Positions 47,640 to 58,916 of a DNA stretch of 64,000 nt are shown piece by piece. The position numbers and the translations under genes were made by a program. Each line of letters opens with the position of its first letter. The first letter of the stretch is position 1. The notes beneath the pieces are model-generated. The model saw only the letters and a program-made list of their open reading frames with translations. It did no database searches and was not told where the DNA came from. Source of the stretch: Sordaria brevicollis (taxonomy: Eukaryota > Ascomycota > Sordariomycetes > Sordariales > Sordariaceae); assembly GCA_033439795.1 (NCBI GenBank), contig JAUTDP010000001.1, positions 3,348,001-3,412,000 on the forward strand, given 5' to 3'.

Positions 47640-48669
47640 TTAGGCCTCCTCGGGGTAGAGGTCCTCCTTGAGGGTGATGCCAAGCTCCTCGCGGAGGGGC
47701 TTGAGCTCAGCGAGGTACTGCTCGTACTGGCCCTTGTTCTCAACCTTGGCCTTGATGCCTATTGTGAAAGAAGCCCGTATGTCAGCATGGTTCCTGGCTT
47801 CTCAAAATCATCTTTGTCGGTTCCTCATCCACCCCAATCTTCCAACACATTGATATCGGTGCATAGACGGGTCGTCGATGACATTCTGCGATATGCGGTG
47901 TTCGGTGGCGACAATGATGATGCTAGGACGAGGGATCTCTTACCCTCGAAGACGCGGACAGCAGTGGGGAAGTCGTTGACGCGGCGGGCAGCCTTGAGGG
48001 CGGCAGCGAGAACGGAGGGGGAAGGGACGAGATCGTAAGCGAAAGCGTTGTTCAGGTTGCGCTAATTTCGGCATGGCAGCGTCAGTCGTACTGTTCCATT
48101 CCTTGCTCCAGTCCCACCGGTTGAACCCATTGATCTTCCTTAATCGAGGATGCTAAGACGTGCGTCGTCGAGTTCGGTCGCGATAGTCGAGGTGGGACGG
48201 GAGTATGATGTGGTGGTGGTGGTGGTGGTGGTGGTGCATACCTGAAGCTCGAAAACATCCTGGACGGCATCAAACTCCTTCTCGTAGCTGTTGGAAAAAG
48301 CGCAGGTTAGGAATTGGGGTTGTTCTCGAGGGAGCGTAGGTGTTGACGAGGCGGCCCTGGCTGAGGCTGAGGGGGAGAGAGAGAGTCGGAGGCATCACGT
48401 CATAGTGAAGCCGAGCTAGGACGGGGAGGTAGCTAGCTCGGGCCTGGGACCTCGGGAGCTCGGAGAGGCAGCGTAGCTTCCCGGCCGGGATGCCGGGGCA
48501 AGACTCACCGGGCAGTGAACTCCTCGAAGGTCTCCTCGTGGTGCTCGGAGCGGAAGCGGCTGGAGGTGCTGAAGAGGCTGACGCGGGCGGCGACGGGCTG
48601 GGGGCGGGCAACGGCGCGGAAGAGGCCGGCGGAGGGGCCGCGGACGGCAGTGCGGAAGAAGGAGGCCAT
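47640..48669 (-). CDS. cox6: Cytochrome c oxidase subunit VI (yeast Cox6, mammalian COX5A)
   Basis: Four exons on the minus strand: 48669-48509, 48287-48242, 48061-47944, 47758-47640; 147 residues. Introns are 221, 180 and 185 nt, long for this window. Seen: a mitochondrial presequence rich in Arg, Ala and Ser (about 1-40), then the family core HHEETFEEFTARYEKEFD, VFELQRNLNNAFAYDLVPSP, AALKAARRVNDFPTAVRVFEGIK and ELGITLKEDLYPEE. Family knowledge: this matrix-facing, soluble, all-helical subunit binds Cox1/Cox4 and is nuclear encoded. The middle intron contains a run of GGT repeats (48211-48236). Confidence 0.95.
48211..48236. repeat. GGT trinucleotide microsatellite in a cox6 intron
   Basis: About eight uninterrupted GGT units inside intron 2 of cox6. 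On the cox6 sense strand it reads ACC repeats close to the donor site. Confidence 0.8.
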
Positions 48670-51463
48670 TGCGACGGAGGGACGGAGGGGGCTACTGGAA
48701 GATGAAAATTAAGAGCACACGGTAAGAAGCTGAACTGGAGCTGTAAAGTCGGAAGAAAGACCGGGGGGAAGAAAAGGCAAGGCGGTAATTGGCGGCGGAG
48801 ACGGACGGAGGAGCACGCACGTTACGTAGACGGAGGTACGGTAGCTGAGATGTTGGTCTCAATTGATGCTAACGAGGTCGAGGTTCGATGGTGTGCGTCG
48901 TAAATGCTTGTCAACCCAAGTGGAAGACTCCGGTATTGCACTGCATCGAACCATTCGAATACTTCGGCTATCTCTTTTTCGCTTAGCTGACTAGCTGTGT
49001 TTTTCCCGCTCTCGAAATACCTCTGGAAAAGCCACCGAGTGGTCAGTGCACAAGCTCTCTAAGCTCACCTTACCAATTCGTACACGAGCTTGGTATGCAA
49101 TTGGCCGTACAACAGCCCACTTTTTCTCTTTAGCGGTGGCTGAAGTGGCTGAAGAATATCTCTTTAACTTCATAATGCGGCTGATGTCGAGTCCAACAAC
49201 CGGGGGGCATAACGCCTTCCTGCAGCTATGATGCAACCACTGCGTTTTGCCCGTGTCGGTCTTTCACGAGTGTTGTCCGTGTTGCGGACATTCGGTCCAA
49301 TTCATCGTCATGTTGACCTGTTCGTCCCTCGTTGTCTTTTTTCCCCCCTTTTCTCTTCACATCCGCTCATCACCGAAACAGTAGGCTCTGGAAGATGTTT
49401 AATATCTCATCGCCAAACCCCAGCTGCCAACCAAACGTTTGTCCTCAGCCGTCTCGAACTTCAGGCCTCTTTCAAGTGCGGGTGGATGAGTGATGGCATG
49501 GATGAAAGCCAAAAGTTCGGAGACAACATAGAAACCGCGCCTATACAAATTGGTGGGTTGGGGTTGTTGGACAGGCGATAGCCGCGAGACATTAAACATA
49601 GACTCAAGTGAACGACCCGCGTCTCTGTCCCCGCTTGTTGATGTCTTACCGTAGCAAATACGTGAGGGGAGCCGTTGGAGGGCAAGTTCACCTCTTCATA
49701 TACACAGTGTTGGTATGGGTTCACCAAGACGTACAGACGTCTTCATATCAACCCCATCAAGATATTTTCGACAGCGAAGGTGTGAAAGGCCTACCTCCAC
49801 AGAGGCCGCGGCATGAACTCTCCACGTTCAACCACCTACTACGTCTAGTAGACAGTTGCCCGTTGCGATCCGAAAGTTGACACTCGGCATAATGAACGAG
49901 GTTTCTGATGTAGGGGGACCGCGGGTATCTGATAGACCTCGAACGGCCTAGAAGGGTGTCCCCAAGTCTCGAGTCAATCCTCGATCTCATCCATGTTTCA
50001 ACGGGCTTGGTGGTTTTCAGTAGAACGTTGAACTGGCCCCTTTTGATGGAGCCCTCGTTGAGTCGCACCGGAACTGATGACGCGCCAAAATGAAAGTAAG
50101 GTTCTGCGCTGTTGTTGAACCACACTGCAACCTCATCACGGGCTTCGCCTTGTCTGCGGTGTCATCAATCCGGTCATCATCACTCCTTGAAAATCAAATT
50201 CGCTGGCGACGTCGCAACCAGTCATGAGCGGTAGGAGCTATTCCGAGGTTTTGGGCCCGTACTGGTGCCGTAGAACTGGATAATCCGGCGCGATGAGATG
50301 ATAAATTCGAGACTTGATTGGGTGGTGAGATGCTGCAAAGGCAAATTGGGGAACTTCACATGCAGGAACTGGAAATGAAAAGCCAAGTGTCGTTGAGGCT
50401 AGGCGCATCTGGGTGGCTACCCCTTTTCCGCTTTGTTGACTACCTACCGCCCGAAACGGTCACACACTCACACCTCACCTCACGCAGTGAGTGGCAGTCA
50501 CCACTGCAATGCCGTCCATGCGGCTGATTATACTGGGCTGCCACTGGTGTGCCATCCCTGGAGAGTCGGAGATCACAGTGCACCGACACACGGGAGTACC
50601 TGTCCATTGGAATGGAAAGGCCCGTGGATGGAAGTCACGGCTGTCAGCCTGGGAGCCTTGCCTCACTCACAGCTGCCCTGTCCTGTAGTGAGTGTCAGGA
50701 TTTCAGGTCAAGTTCCAGATTGCCCGGGGATACCTGCTCTTGAGGTGTTCATTGATCACGGTCCCGAGCATGGATGATGGATGTGGCCGCCAGGAACTGT
50801 GTAACATAAAGTTGGAGTAGCGAAGGGCTGAAAATTAGCGGCCTTGTTGTTGGCCACGTTGGACCTGGCAGATGGAGAGTCTACACCACTTGTACAGACT
50901 GCATCATGTCAACAACGAAAGGTACCTACATCCATTGAACTCTTCATTTTCAAGTTTGGAAGTCATCACAACTCGCTTTTGGTTATCCATTCGCTTTTGT
51001 TTGAAGACACCCTTCAATTCAGAAACTCTTGTTATTTCAGACACTCTCAATTCGTTTCTAACGCTCCTTTTGGAGGTAGCATCGCTGGCGTCGTGATCGC
51101 TGCGACCTTCAGAAGCTCACTGTCCGCCTTTCTGCAGAGGTACCACAAGTGGCCGCAACTACTGCGTGGCCGACTTCTTGGCGGCGGATCTTGGGCCTAA
51201 TCTCGACCAGTTACCCCCGTGGCCCGCCCGCGGATTCCGAACATCGAATACAAAAATCTGTCCGCCTTTGGTGCCTCGCCCGGACAAACACAAGTCCCTG
51301 AATTCCGTACGCGGAGACCCCCCCAACCCCTTTTCCCCGTCGCGCGACGCTCCTCCACCTCGTCCCCTCCCTATATTGACCTCCTTCCCCCAGAATCCGT
51401 CCAGCTCGGCTCTCGATTGCTGCACAACAACTTTGTCAATCTCTCTCACAGCGCGCATTCAAG
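48670..51463. other. Long intergenic region, divergent promoters (2.8 kb)
   Basis: Lies between cox6 (-) and the elongase gene (+). Short open frames (for example a 60-codon frame at 48991-49173, minus) have no domain support. A region around 51300-51460 is very pyrimidine-rich and likely the elongase leader. Confidence 0.45.
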
Positions 51464-52661
51464 ATGGCGACCGCAAGCCCCGTGTCGTTCCTCGACAGCC
51501 TTCCCCGGCCCACCATCGACCGCCCGTTCGGCATCCACTTATGGCCCATCTTCAGCAAGGCCTTTGAGGCCGTCGCCGGCTACCCTGCTGAGGACTTCAA
51601 GTTCGTCCCCGGCGAGACGCCCATGTCTACCCTCAAGGAGACCAGCATCTTCATCGTCATCTACTACACCATCATTTTCGGCGGTCGCGAGCTTATGCGC
51701 AACCGCGAGCCCTTCAAGCTTCGCACGCTCTTCCTGATCCACAACTTCTACTTGACCGCCATCAGCGCTATTCTCCTGGCTCTCTTTATTGAGCAGCTTC
51801 TCCCCATTGTTGTTCGCGGCGGCATCTTCCACGCCATCTGCCACATCGACGGCGGCTGGACTCAGCCCTTGGTGGTCCTCTACTACGTATGTTGCTTGCA
51901 GCTCACCGCTTGATGCGCTTTTGGGATCGGCAGGCTAACGATTGGCTAGTTGAACTACCTTACCAAGTACCTCGAGCTCCTTGATACCTGCTTCTTGTTC
52001 CTCAAGAAGAAGCCCCTCAGTACGTTACCGTCCGAAACAAAATTGTCGCGTCGCACAACGATTTCTAACATTTTGCAGCTTTCCTTCACTGCTACCACCA
52101 TGGTGCCACTGCTCTTCTCTGCTACACCCAGCTGATCGGCTCTACCTCTGTCTCCTGGGTTCCCATCACCCTTAACTTGACTGTCCACGTCGTCATGTAC
52201 TGGTACTACTTCCAGAGCGCGCGTGGCATTCGCATCTGGTGGAAGGAGTGGATCACCCGTCTCCAGATCATCCAGTTCATCATTGATCTTGGTAAGTCCC
52301 GTTCCTGGGTCGCAATAGCTCCGTCACCCGCGCTAACTGTTTTGCGCGCACAGGCTTCGTCTACTTCGCCTCCTACACTTACTTCACCTCGACCTACTTC
52401 CCCTGGTTGCCCAATGCTGGCAAGTGCGCTGGCGAGGAGTTTGCCGCCTTCTCCGGCATTGGCATTCTCAGCTCTTACCTCGTTCTCTTCATCTCCTTCT
52501 ACTTCGCCACCTACAAGAAGGATTCCAAGCGCCCTACTGCTCGCAAGTCTCTTCGCAGGATGAGCCAGGCCCCGTTGCCCGACCCTAAGGATATCGTCAG
52601 CGCTAAGGCTTCTGGCGCTCGCCCCAGCGGCTCCGCTACTGCCCGTTCCCGCAAGGCCTAA
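51464..52661 (+). CDS. Very-long-chain fatty-acid elongase (ELO family)
   Basis: Four exons: 51464-51886, 51950-52019, 52079-52291, 52354-52661; 337 residues. Introns 63, 59 and 62 nt have CTAAC branch points. Seen: multiple hydrophobic segments, the block [19 protein letters not shown], the catalytic histidine box FLHCYHHGA (HxxHH, split from the previous block by intron 2), the MYWYYF segment and a basic, Lys-rich C terminus (SARSRKA-like end) suited to ER retention. Family knowledge: ELO proteins are the ER 3-ketoacyl-CoA synthases that add two carbons from malonyl-CoA; fungal Fen1/Sur4 relatives make C20-C26 acids for sphingolipids. Which chain length is made is not shown. Confidence 0.94.
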
Positions 52662-54879
52662 ATGGTTGGCTAGAGTGAGCAGTTACAGATCCCTCATGGA
52701 TCGACCATACCAGAACGCTGCGAAGCGCATCGGGCTCCAACCTCGTCCACCGACAGCCATTGCTGGCTAAGAGGTTACCGCTCGTGGCGAGTTATGACGA
52801 CGAGGATGTCGTGCCAATCAGTCCATGGCCCCGGATCACTTGCCGGAAGACGCCTTCGGTACGGTCCACCTCGACTTAAGATATTGTAATGATGGCATCT
52901 CGATTCATTCACGGGAGTTACGAATGGGGAAACAAAAACAAGAGACGACATGGCCCGGGAAAACTAATGACGACGTATACTGGAGGCAACAGGCTGCCAA
53001 TCGATGACAAACAAACAAATCGGTTTCGTGGCTGGCATCGGTTAGAAGAATGCGTCTACATATCTCATGACACTAATGGGCGGACAAGAAGATCATGTAT
53101 GACTGGGTTTCTTTTTGGGTTGGCAAAACCATCCTTCCCCGCCCTCTATAGACGAGAGAATCATGGGTGGGAGGCTACTGGATATTTTAAACCGGTCCGC
53201 CAACCGGGCATATTTGGGGTTGCTCTTGGGCTTTCCGGGCTGGCAGTCATGTGGATGGGCTTAGAAAGGGTCCGACTCGAAGGGCCGTCTGGTTTCTTCC
53301 TCTTCTTCTACTCTTTTCTTCCGCTGTCTTATACTTTTCTTCATCTTGTAATCCCCTTTCCACCATGTATTTTGCACGCGCGGACGGAAGGAAGCAAGCC
53401 CATGGACGAGTCGGAGCATGACAAGCAAGCAAGCCCAGAAAGAGATGATGCTGAGCAAACCAGCAGGGACCTAAACCTACATAGAAAACATAATGTTATT
53501 GTTATTGTACAACAATGAAGCTGCCACTGAATTTCTTTTGACATTGGTGCCACAAGCAGTCTGTCACTTTGCTTTTTCACGGTCCACTGTTTCATACGGA
53601 TGGGGTCTCACATCCTGGAACGTCGCGCCCGCTTCCTTGTGTCATGCAGCCGTAGCAGAAAATCTCAGAAGCTTCAACGGCATTTGTCCCACCAAGTCTG
53701 GATCCTACGCCATAAACGGGGTCTTGAGAGGCGTTGATTATCCTCACAGGAGCCATTTCCGAACCGAACAGTCACATTCATTCGATCGGCCGGTCGACCC
53801 CAGAGCCGCAAGGTGGGGCCGAGACGGAACGGCACGTGAACGGAGTTTTGACGGGATAAGTGGGTCCTTTGACGGAGTTAAGCCGATCGGCAAAGTTGGG
53901 CCATTCGCCGACGAGCCGATCTCAGTTTCCCATGAAAGGGGACGATTAGATTTGGCGTACATTGAGGATCATTGGATCTTCGTGTCTGGTGCTTCTGACA
54001 CTATACCGCTTCAAAGAGATCATCAATCACAAGCAAAGAAACAGATATGATCTGTTGTGTTGTGACCTTGTCGCAATACGCCGATGGTAAATTTCCGTGT
54101 GCACACCTCTTCACAAGACCTGAAAAGGCAATTCAGCTATGCATAATTCAGCCCAGCCACAAGCAAGTCGCAGCCCGATGGATGGTGACCTTCACCAACA
54201 CTGGACCATATAAAGTGTATGTTTGGCAGTGTGGCAAGAAAATGCGTGGTGTTTTCGTAGGTCTGCAGCTGTGTCCCGTAAAAAGTAATGAGTTCAACTC
54301 CGGGCCTGGGCGACTGAGCTTTTTAACTTCTTTTGGCTTTTGGTCCTGCCGATACTTTGTGTGCACAATTTCTTTCTCCTAGGCCAGACCAAGTGCGCGT
54401 TTCTTGTCTTGCTTCTTACTGCTTGATTGGCAACAATGTACCGAGGAGATGTTCAGGCATATGGGGGTGGCGTAAAGGGTGCGGTTTGACTCTGTTTAAT
54501 ATAAATCGTAGAAAAGTCGTGACGGTGATAGTCCGATATGCAGGATTCGCTGTCCACCAGGACTGGCATTAGAAACAGAAGCCGATTTGATGAAGGGAGG
54601 ACGACTGAATTTTCACACAGTATTTGCTATTTTACATGTCAGTATTCATCTACGAGATCAAAACACCGTCTTTAGTGTAGGTAAGAGGTCCTCATACCGA
54701 AATTGCGCAAGTGAGCGGATAAGGGGAAACAACCTACCGTATACTATATATAGCATGGAACGACCCAAAGAGGATTCGCCATAAACACCAGAAAATGAAC
54801 ATCGCCATCTTGGTTCTGGATCTCCTCTTCAAACATCACCCACCCCAAACTAGTTGGCCCTCTCACCAAAGTTCAGCCT
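52662..54879. other. Convergent intergenic region (2.2 kb)
   Basis: Lies between the elongase gene (+) and the unknown gene at 54880 (-). Two open frames on the plus strand (52889-53518, 53493-54050) have no domain, no conserved start and low-complexity ends; they are not called. Nothing else supported. Confidence 0.45.
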
Positions 54880-55737
54880 CTACTCAATCTTGACGAAACA
54901 CCCCTTTTCAGCATCCCACCGCATCGCAGCGTTATTAGGCGAGTCGTTCCGATACGGCTCAATATGAACTTTTGTCGGATCAAGCCCGCACATGGCCAAA
55001 ACGACCTTGCAGGACGCCTGCTCACAATTTACATCGCCCACCCAGCCGATTCTACCCTTCTCGCCCAAGGGGCCGTACGCCACGGCAGCCTGCAGAGCAA
55101 CCTTCTCCGGGTTGCGACCGTCGGGGCCTCTGGCAAGCCACCCAGCCGCGCTCAGGGCCCCAAGTCCGTCATTTACCGTACCGTCGGGAATGTACCACCT
55201 GTGCTGGTGCTGCACCCCTGAGAGGCACAGTGATTTGGCGCTGTACATAGTCTGGAGACCGTTCCTGTCGTGAATGTCAAAGTGCGTAGCATCACGTAGG
55301 CCGTCCGCCTCCTCATTCATCACGATGACATTGCGCTGGTACATGCCGCCCTTCCAGTCGCGAAGGCCAGAGACGTTGAAGAACTCGTCCAGGTCATCGG
55401 GTAGCACAAAGCTGGCGACTAGGCCGGTGAGCACGGCAGTGGCACCGGTTCGGCGCAGGTAGGCGAGGACTTGCTCCCAAAGGGGGCGGTTCTCGGGAAG
55501 GGTGAGTGCGGCGTCGGTCAAGACCAGGGCGTTGTACGGCCCAGTAGCATCCTGCTTGGAGAGGAGACGGGTGAGGGTGGAGGCCTTCTTGACGCGCTGG
55601 ACGAGAGCCAGCTGAGACATGGGAGTTAAAAAGAAGTTGATCATGTCGTCGAAAGCTTCCGAGTACTCGAGGGAGATGACGAGAATGCGGCGCTGTGGGG
55701 CCTCTTCGGCGGCGTCGACATCGATGATGCCGGCCAT
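54880..55737 (-). CDS. Unknown conserved-looking protein, probable alpha/beta (Rossmann-like) fold
   Basis: Single exon on the minus strand, 285 residues, start at the first ATG of the frame (MAGIIDVDAAEEAPQR); the open frame continues upstream without an ATG. I do not recognise the family. Visible: a beta-strand start RRILVISLEYSEAF, a second strand YNALVLTDAALTL, a helix-turn AYLRRTGATAVLTGLVASF, a mixed middle, and a C-terminal part with CEQASCKVVLAMCGLD. The alternating hydrophobic strand and helix pattern is like class-I glutamine amidotransferase or ThuA-type folds, but no catalytic Cys-His-Glu set is obvious. No signal peptide or membrane segment. Confidence 0.65.
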   Translation of the reverse strand: MAGIIDVDAAEEAPQRRILVISLEYSEAFDDMINFFLTPMSQLALVQRVKKASTLTRLLSKQDATGPYNALVLTDAALTLPENRPLWEQVLAYLRRTGATAVLTGLVASFVLPDDLDEFFNVSGLRDWKGGMYQRNVIVMNEEADGLRDATHFDIHDRNGLQTMYSAKSLCLSGVQHQHRWYIPDGTVNDGLGALSAAGWLARGPDGRNPEKVALQAAVAYGPLGEKGRIGWVGDVNCEQASCKVVLAMCGLDPTKVHIEPYRNDSPNNAAMRWDAEKGCFVKIE

Positions 55738-57847
55738 GGTTGGAGCTAAAGTTTTCCGACGAGAAACAATAAAATCCTTAGTAAAATCCGAAGTTTTCGG
55801 AAATTTGATTCTTTTTTGCAAGTCGCTGAAAGCCTTTGAGCGGCGTATGAAACGCTGTAGCACCGAGTGACTACGTGGGGGCCAAGATACCTCTAGTTTG
55901 ATATGAGAGTCAGCTTCTGAAGGCAGCAGTCGTTTGGCAGAAGGGCCAAATGATTCGGGATTTGGTGAGGTTCAGGACATAATTTACTTACCCTAAGTGG
56001 TAGCCAGTCGGAAACAGAAAGCGGGCGCAGTAGCTCAGCTTCGTGTGGAGGGAAGGTACAACGGACTTGTGGTGATTGAAGATATTTTGCGGCGGAAGTT
56101 GCGATTGGGGTTGATGCAACTACGGGTTACGAAGGTTATGCCTGCATTGGCGGCTTAGGCTGGCCTAAGCTCCTGCATCTGGTGGGCGTCGAAGGGTCAC
56201 ATTGGTCTTCCCTTTCTGTGATATTCACACCTCCAGGTAATTGTTATACTGCCTCATCGGGCTCATGGTGTGTCTATCTTTGAGTTGAAAGGTCAATGTA
56301 TGATGTTAGGGAAGCCATAACCAAGATTCTCTTTACTCTATAGTGACTTCAAAAGGAAGGAAAAGGCGTGAACCTATGGGTGGCTGCATAATGGAATGCA
56401 ATGCACAAACTGTGGGGTCCACCAAATTACACAATGAGCAATGATTGCGTTGAAACACTGCAGCTGTCAACCACGAAAGGCGTCAAAGGGAAACATTTGA
56501 TACCTTGCCCATTAAAACCCTTCAAGAATATTTTGGATTGGTTTGAAGACTCCTCTTATCAAGACAGGGATACAACCGCCCCGTCAGTAACCTACCGACA
56601 ACGATAGCCATTTTCATGATCTTTGGCTTGGGATCTTGGGGAACTTCTCAAGTTCTCAACCACAAAGACCACGCTAACGAAATCAACGAATCACACAACC
56701 AATTGAAGATTCGTGTACACGATCCGGGATTGGGCAGAAAGGGTTCAGGAACGGCCAGGAACGCGTTCATCTGAAGTTCCATCGGCCCCCACATTTGACT
56801 GCACAATCCCATAAAACTAAATTTCCCATTGATCAGTGATCTTTCTGCATGTCTCTCTCTAACTTCCGAAGTCCGAATGAGTAAAAGACAAAGCTTCGGC
56901 GAACCGAACTCGATCAGGTAGGTGAAGACTGTCCCATTCTAAAGAGTGTCAATAGCCTCATTTGATTTTGAACTCTGCGCCCCAAACCTCACTCTCCTCC
57001 ACTGGCTTACCAAGCCCACTCACTGCTCCGTCTTTGTCTCCATTTCTCTCCGTTTTCTGCGAATCTCCTCGTTCCCGTCCTCTCTCAATCAGTGAGAAAG
57101 TGAGACCCCATAATTACAACCTAGCCCACTCTTACCCACCAAAACTCACTCCATTCAAACCCATGGTCCCCGATGTTCCAACCCCATCTACCCATTCCCA
57201 TGAAAATAGACATACCTAAAAAATATCGATGGTGTTATCGTCGTCCGATTGCCAGGTCCAAATACCCATTCCCCGTACGTTCGGTTTACGATCCCACTCT
57301 CTCTGCAATCTCATTTTCAGTCCCCAGATTTCTACCGAGCCAAAACGGAGACCGGGGACCTTGAGAGCTAGTGGAGTTGCTGCCGTTCTCAGCTCGGAAC
57401 ATGTCGGATACTGAATGTGAGAAAAGGTGGGATTTCTAGGAGGAGCTGCTGGCCATCAAGGTGTCGAACTTCAAATCGATGAAACGAAACAGGATATCCT
57501 GAATTGCATTTCTGATAACGCAGCGGAGCGAGGGGAGGGTGGATATGCCATCGCGAATCGCGACATCAATGTCCTTCAACTTTGAAAGTTGTTTCGATTT
57601 CTCGTCTTTCTTCCATGTTTTGCGCTCTCAGCTGCTTTGCCATAGAAGCTGTTATGCAAGTAATCTCATTCATAGACCCCAATCCAACATCGTACCTGGA
57701 AAACTACCTAGGTAAAAGTCCAGGTAGTCTTGGTATTTAGCTGCGCACGCACATGCAAGCCAACAGTTCATGCACTGTCAAGCATGTACGCTTTACCAAA
57801 AAAAATATTCCTAGAACCACGCCGCACAATGCCATTCTCATGAAGGG

Positions 57848-57873
57848 AAAAAAAAAAAAAAAAAAAAAAAAAA
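57848..57873. repeat. Poly-A homopolymer (26 nt)
   Basis: An uninterrupted A run. No target-site duplication or retroelement body was seen next to it, so it is treated as a simple repeat. Confidence 0.85.
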
Positions 57874-58587
57874 CAAAGCTGGGCAGGGGAAAATGGAAAC
57901 CAAGACCCCAAGATTTCCAAGACGTCTCATTGAGAGAACGGAGTGCGGAGATGTGTTGCCCTACGGAAGCATTATCTCCGCTTGATCCCTGAACCTGCGC
58001 AACGCTGCGATACCACTCAAGAAAAATAATTGCAGGCATTCTGAACTGATATCGTAGCGTACAGGGCATGGCACGCTATTTCAGGGCTGTCCGCTGGTAG
58101 GTTACCCGGTTATGGCATGAAGAATAGAAATGAAACAATTGACACGAAGAAACGATGAAGAAATATAGGTGCCATCCAGTGGTAAGTAAGGTCATTCAAC
58201 GTTCGGGATGACCGATCTTGAAATGCATAAAAGTTTGGTAGAGATTTCCTTAAGGAATCTCTTCCAGATATCGAAAAGCAATTGTAATGTCACAGTTCAT
58301 CATATCAAGTCACGGTAGCGATGAGAATGAAATATGTTGGGTTTTGGCATATAATGCCTGGTTGTTCAAATTTGATTTGAGTTGTCATCGATACATATAT
58401 ATATCAACGGAAATGTGTAGTAATTGCGGAGAATATGCCTGCCCTGAAGAAATGAAGAAGCGCGCGCCCAGTGGTATCATAACATTCGTGAAAAACAAAA
58501 AGCCAAAGTGACAAAAGAAGCAAACAACAGAAAACTGATGATGATGGTTGTTGCGTGATGATGAAAGAGCCTCCCATGTGTGTGATA

Positions 58588-58611
58588 TGTGTGTGTGTGT
58601 GTGTGTGTGTG
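58588..58611. repeat. GT dinucleotide microsatellite
   Basis: About twelve GT units; shorter GT patches follow near 58731-58741 and 58799-58817. All lie in the 3' flank of the minus-strand gene at 58917, so its RNA would carry CA repeats. Confidence 0.85.
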
Positions 58612-58916
58612 ACCAAAAACTCCAAATCCGAGATGTTAGAAAAAAGGAAACCGCCGGCCTGCTGTGCTAAAACATGCTTTGTGCGCAGCTAACGATAGAT
58701 GTCGAGTCCCTTCCTAGGTCTCCTCCTCTGTGGTGTGTGTGTCTAAGTTCGTTCCCGTTCCTTCTTTTCCGTATTATGGTGAAACCCTGTTCTTTCCGAT
58801 GTGTGTATGTGTGTGTGCAAATGTGCCTCCGCTCTCTCGAGGTTCAAAACGCCACGCTCCCCATATGCCGTGAAAATATGAATGTTTGTGGTACATGCTT
58901 CTCTCTTCATCGCTTC

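Larger units (their letters stand above)
55738..58916. other. Long intergenic region (3.2 kb)
   Basis: Promoter of the 54880 gene and 3' flank of the 58917 gene. It holds a poly-A tract (57848-57873) and a GT microsatellite (58588-58611) but no supported gene. Confidence 0.5.

Noticed and set aside
48991..49173. 60-codon minus-strand frame (MKLKRYSS start)
   Set aside because: Basic, mitochondrial-like start but no conservation evidence and no clear promoter or intron pattern.
52889..53518. 209-codon plus-strand frame after the elongase
   Set aside because: Lies in the expected 3' UTR, no domain, ends in low complexity.
53493..54050. 185-codon plus-strand frame
   Set aside because: No domain or plausible start context; overlaps another unsupported frame.
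57848..57873. Poly-A run as a retrotransposon tail
   Set aside because: No target-site duplication and no element body beside it; most simply a homopolymer.
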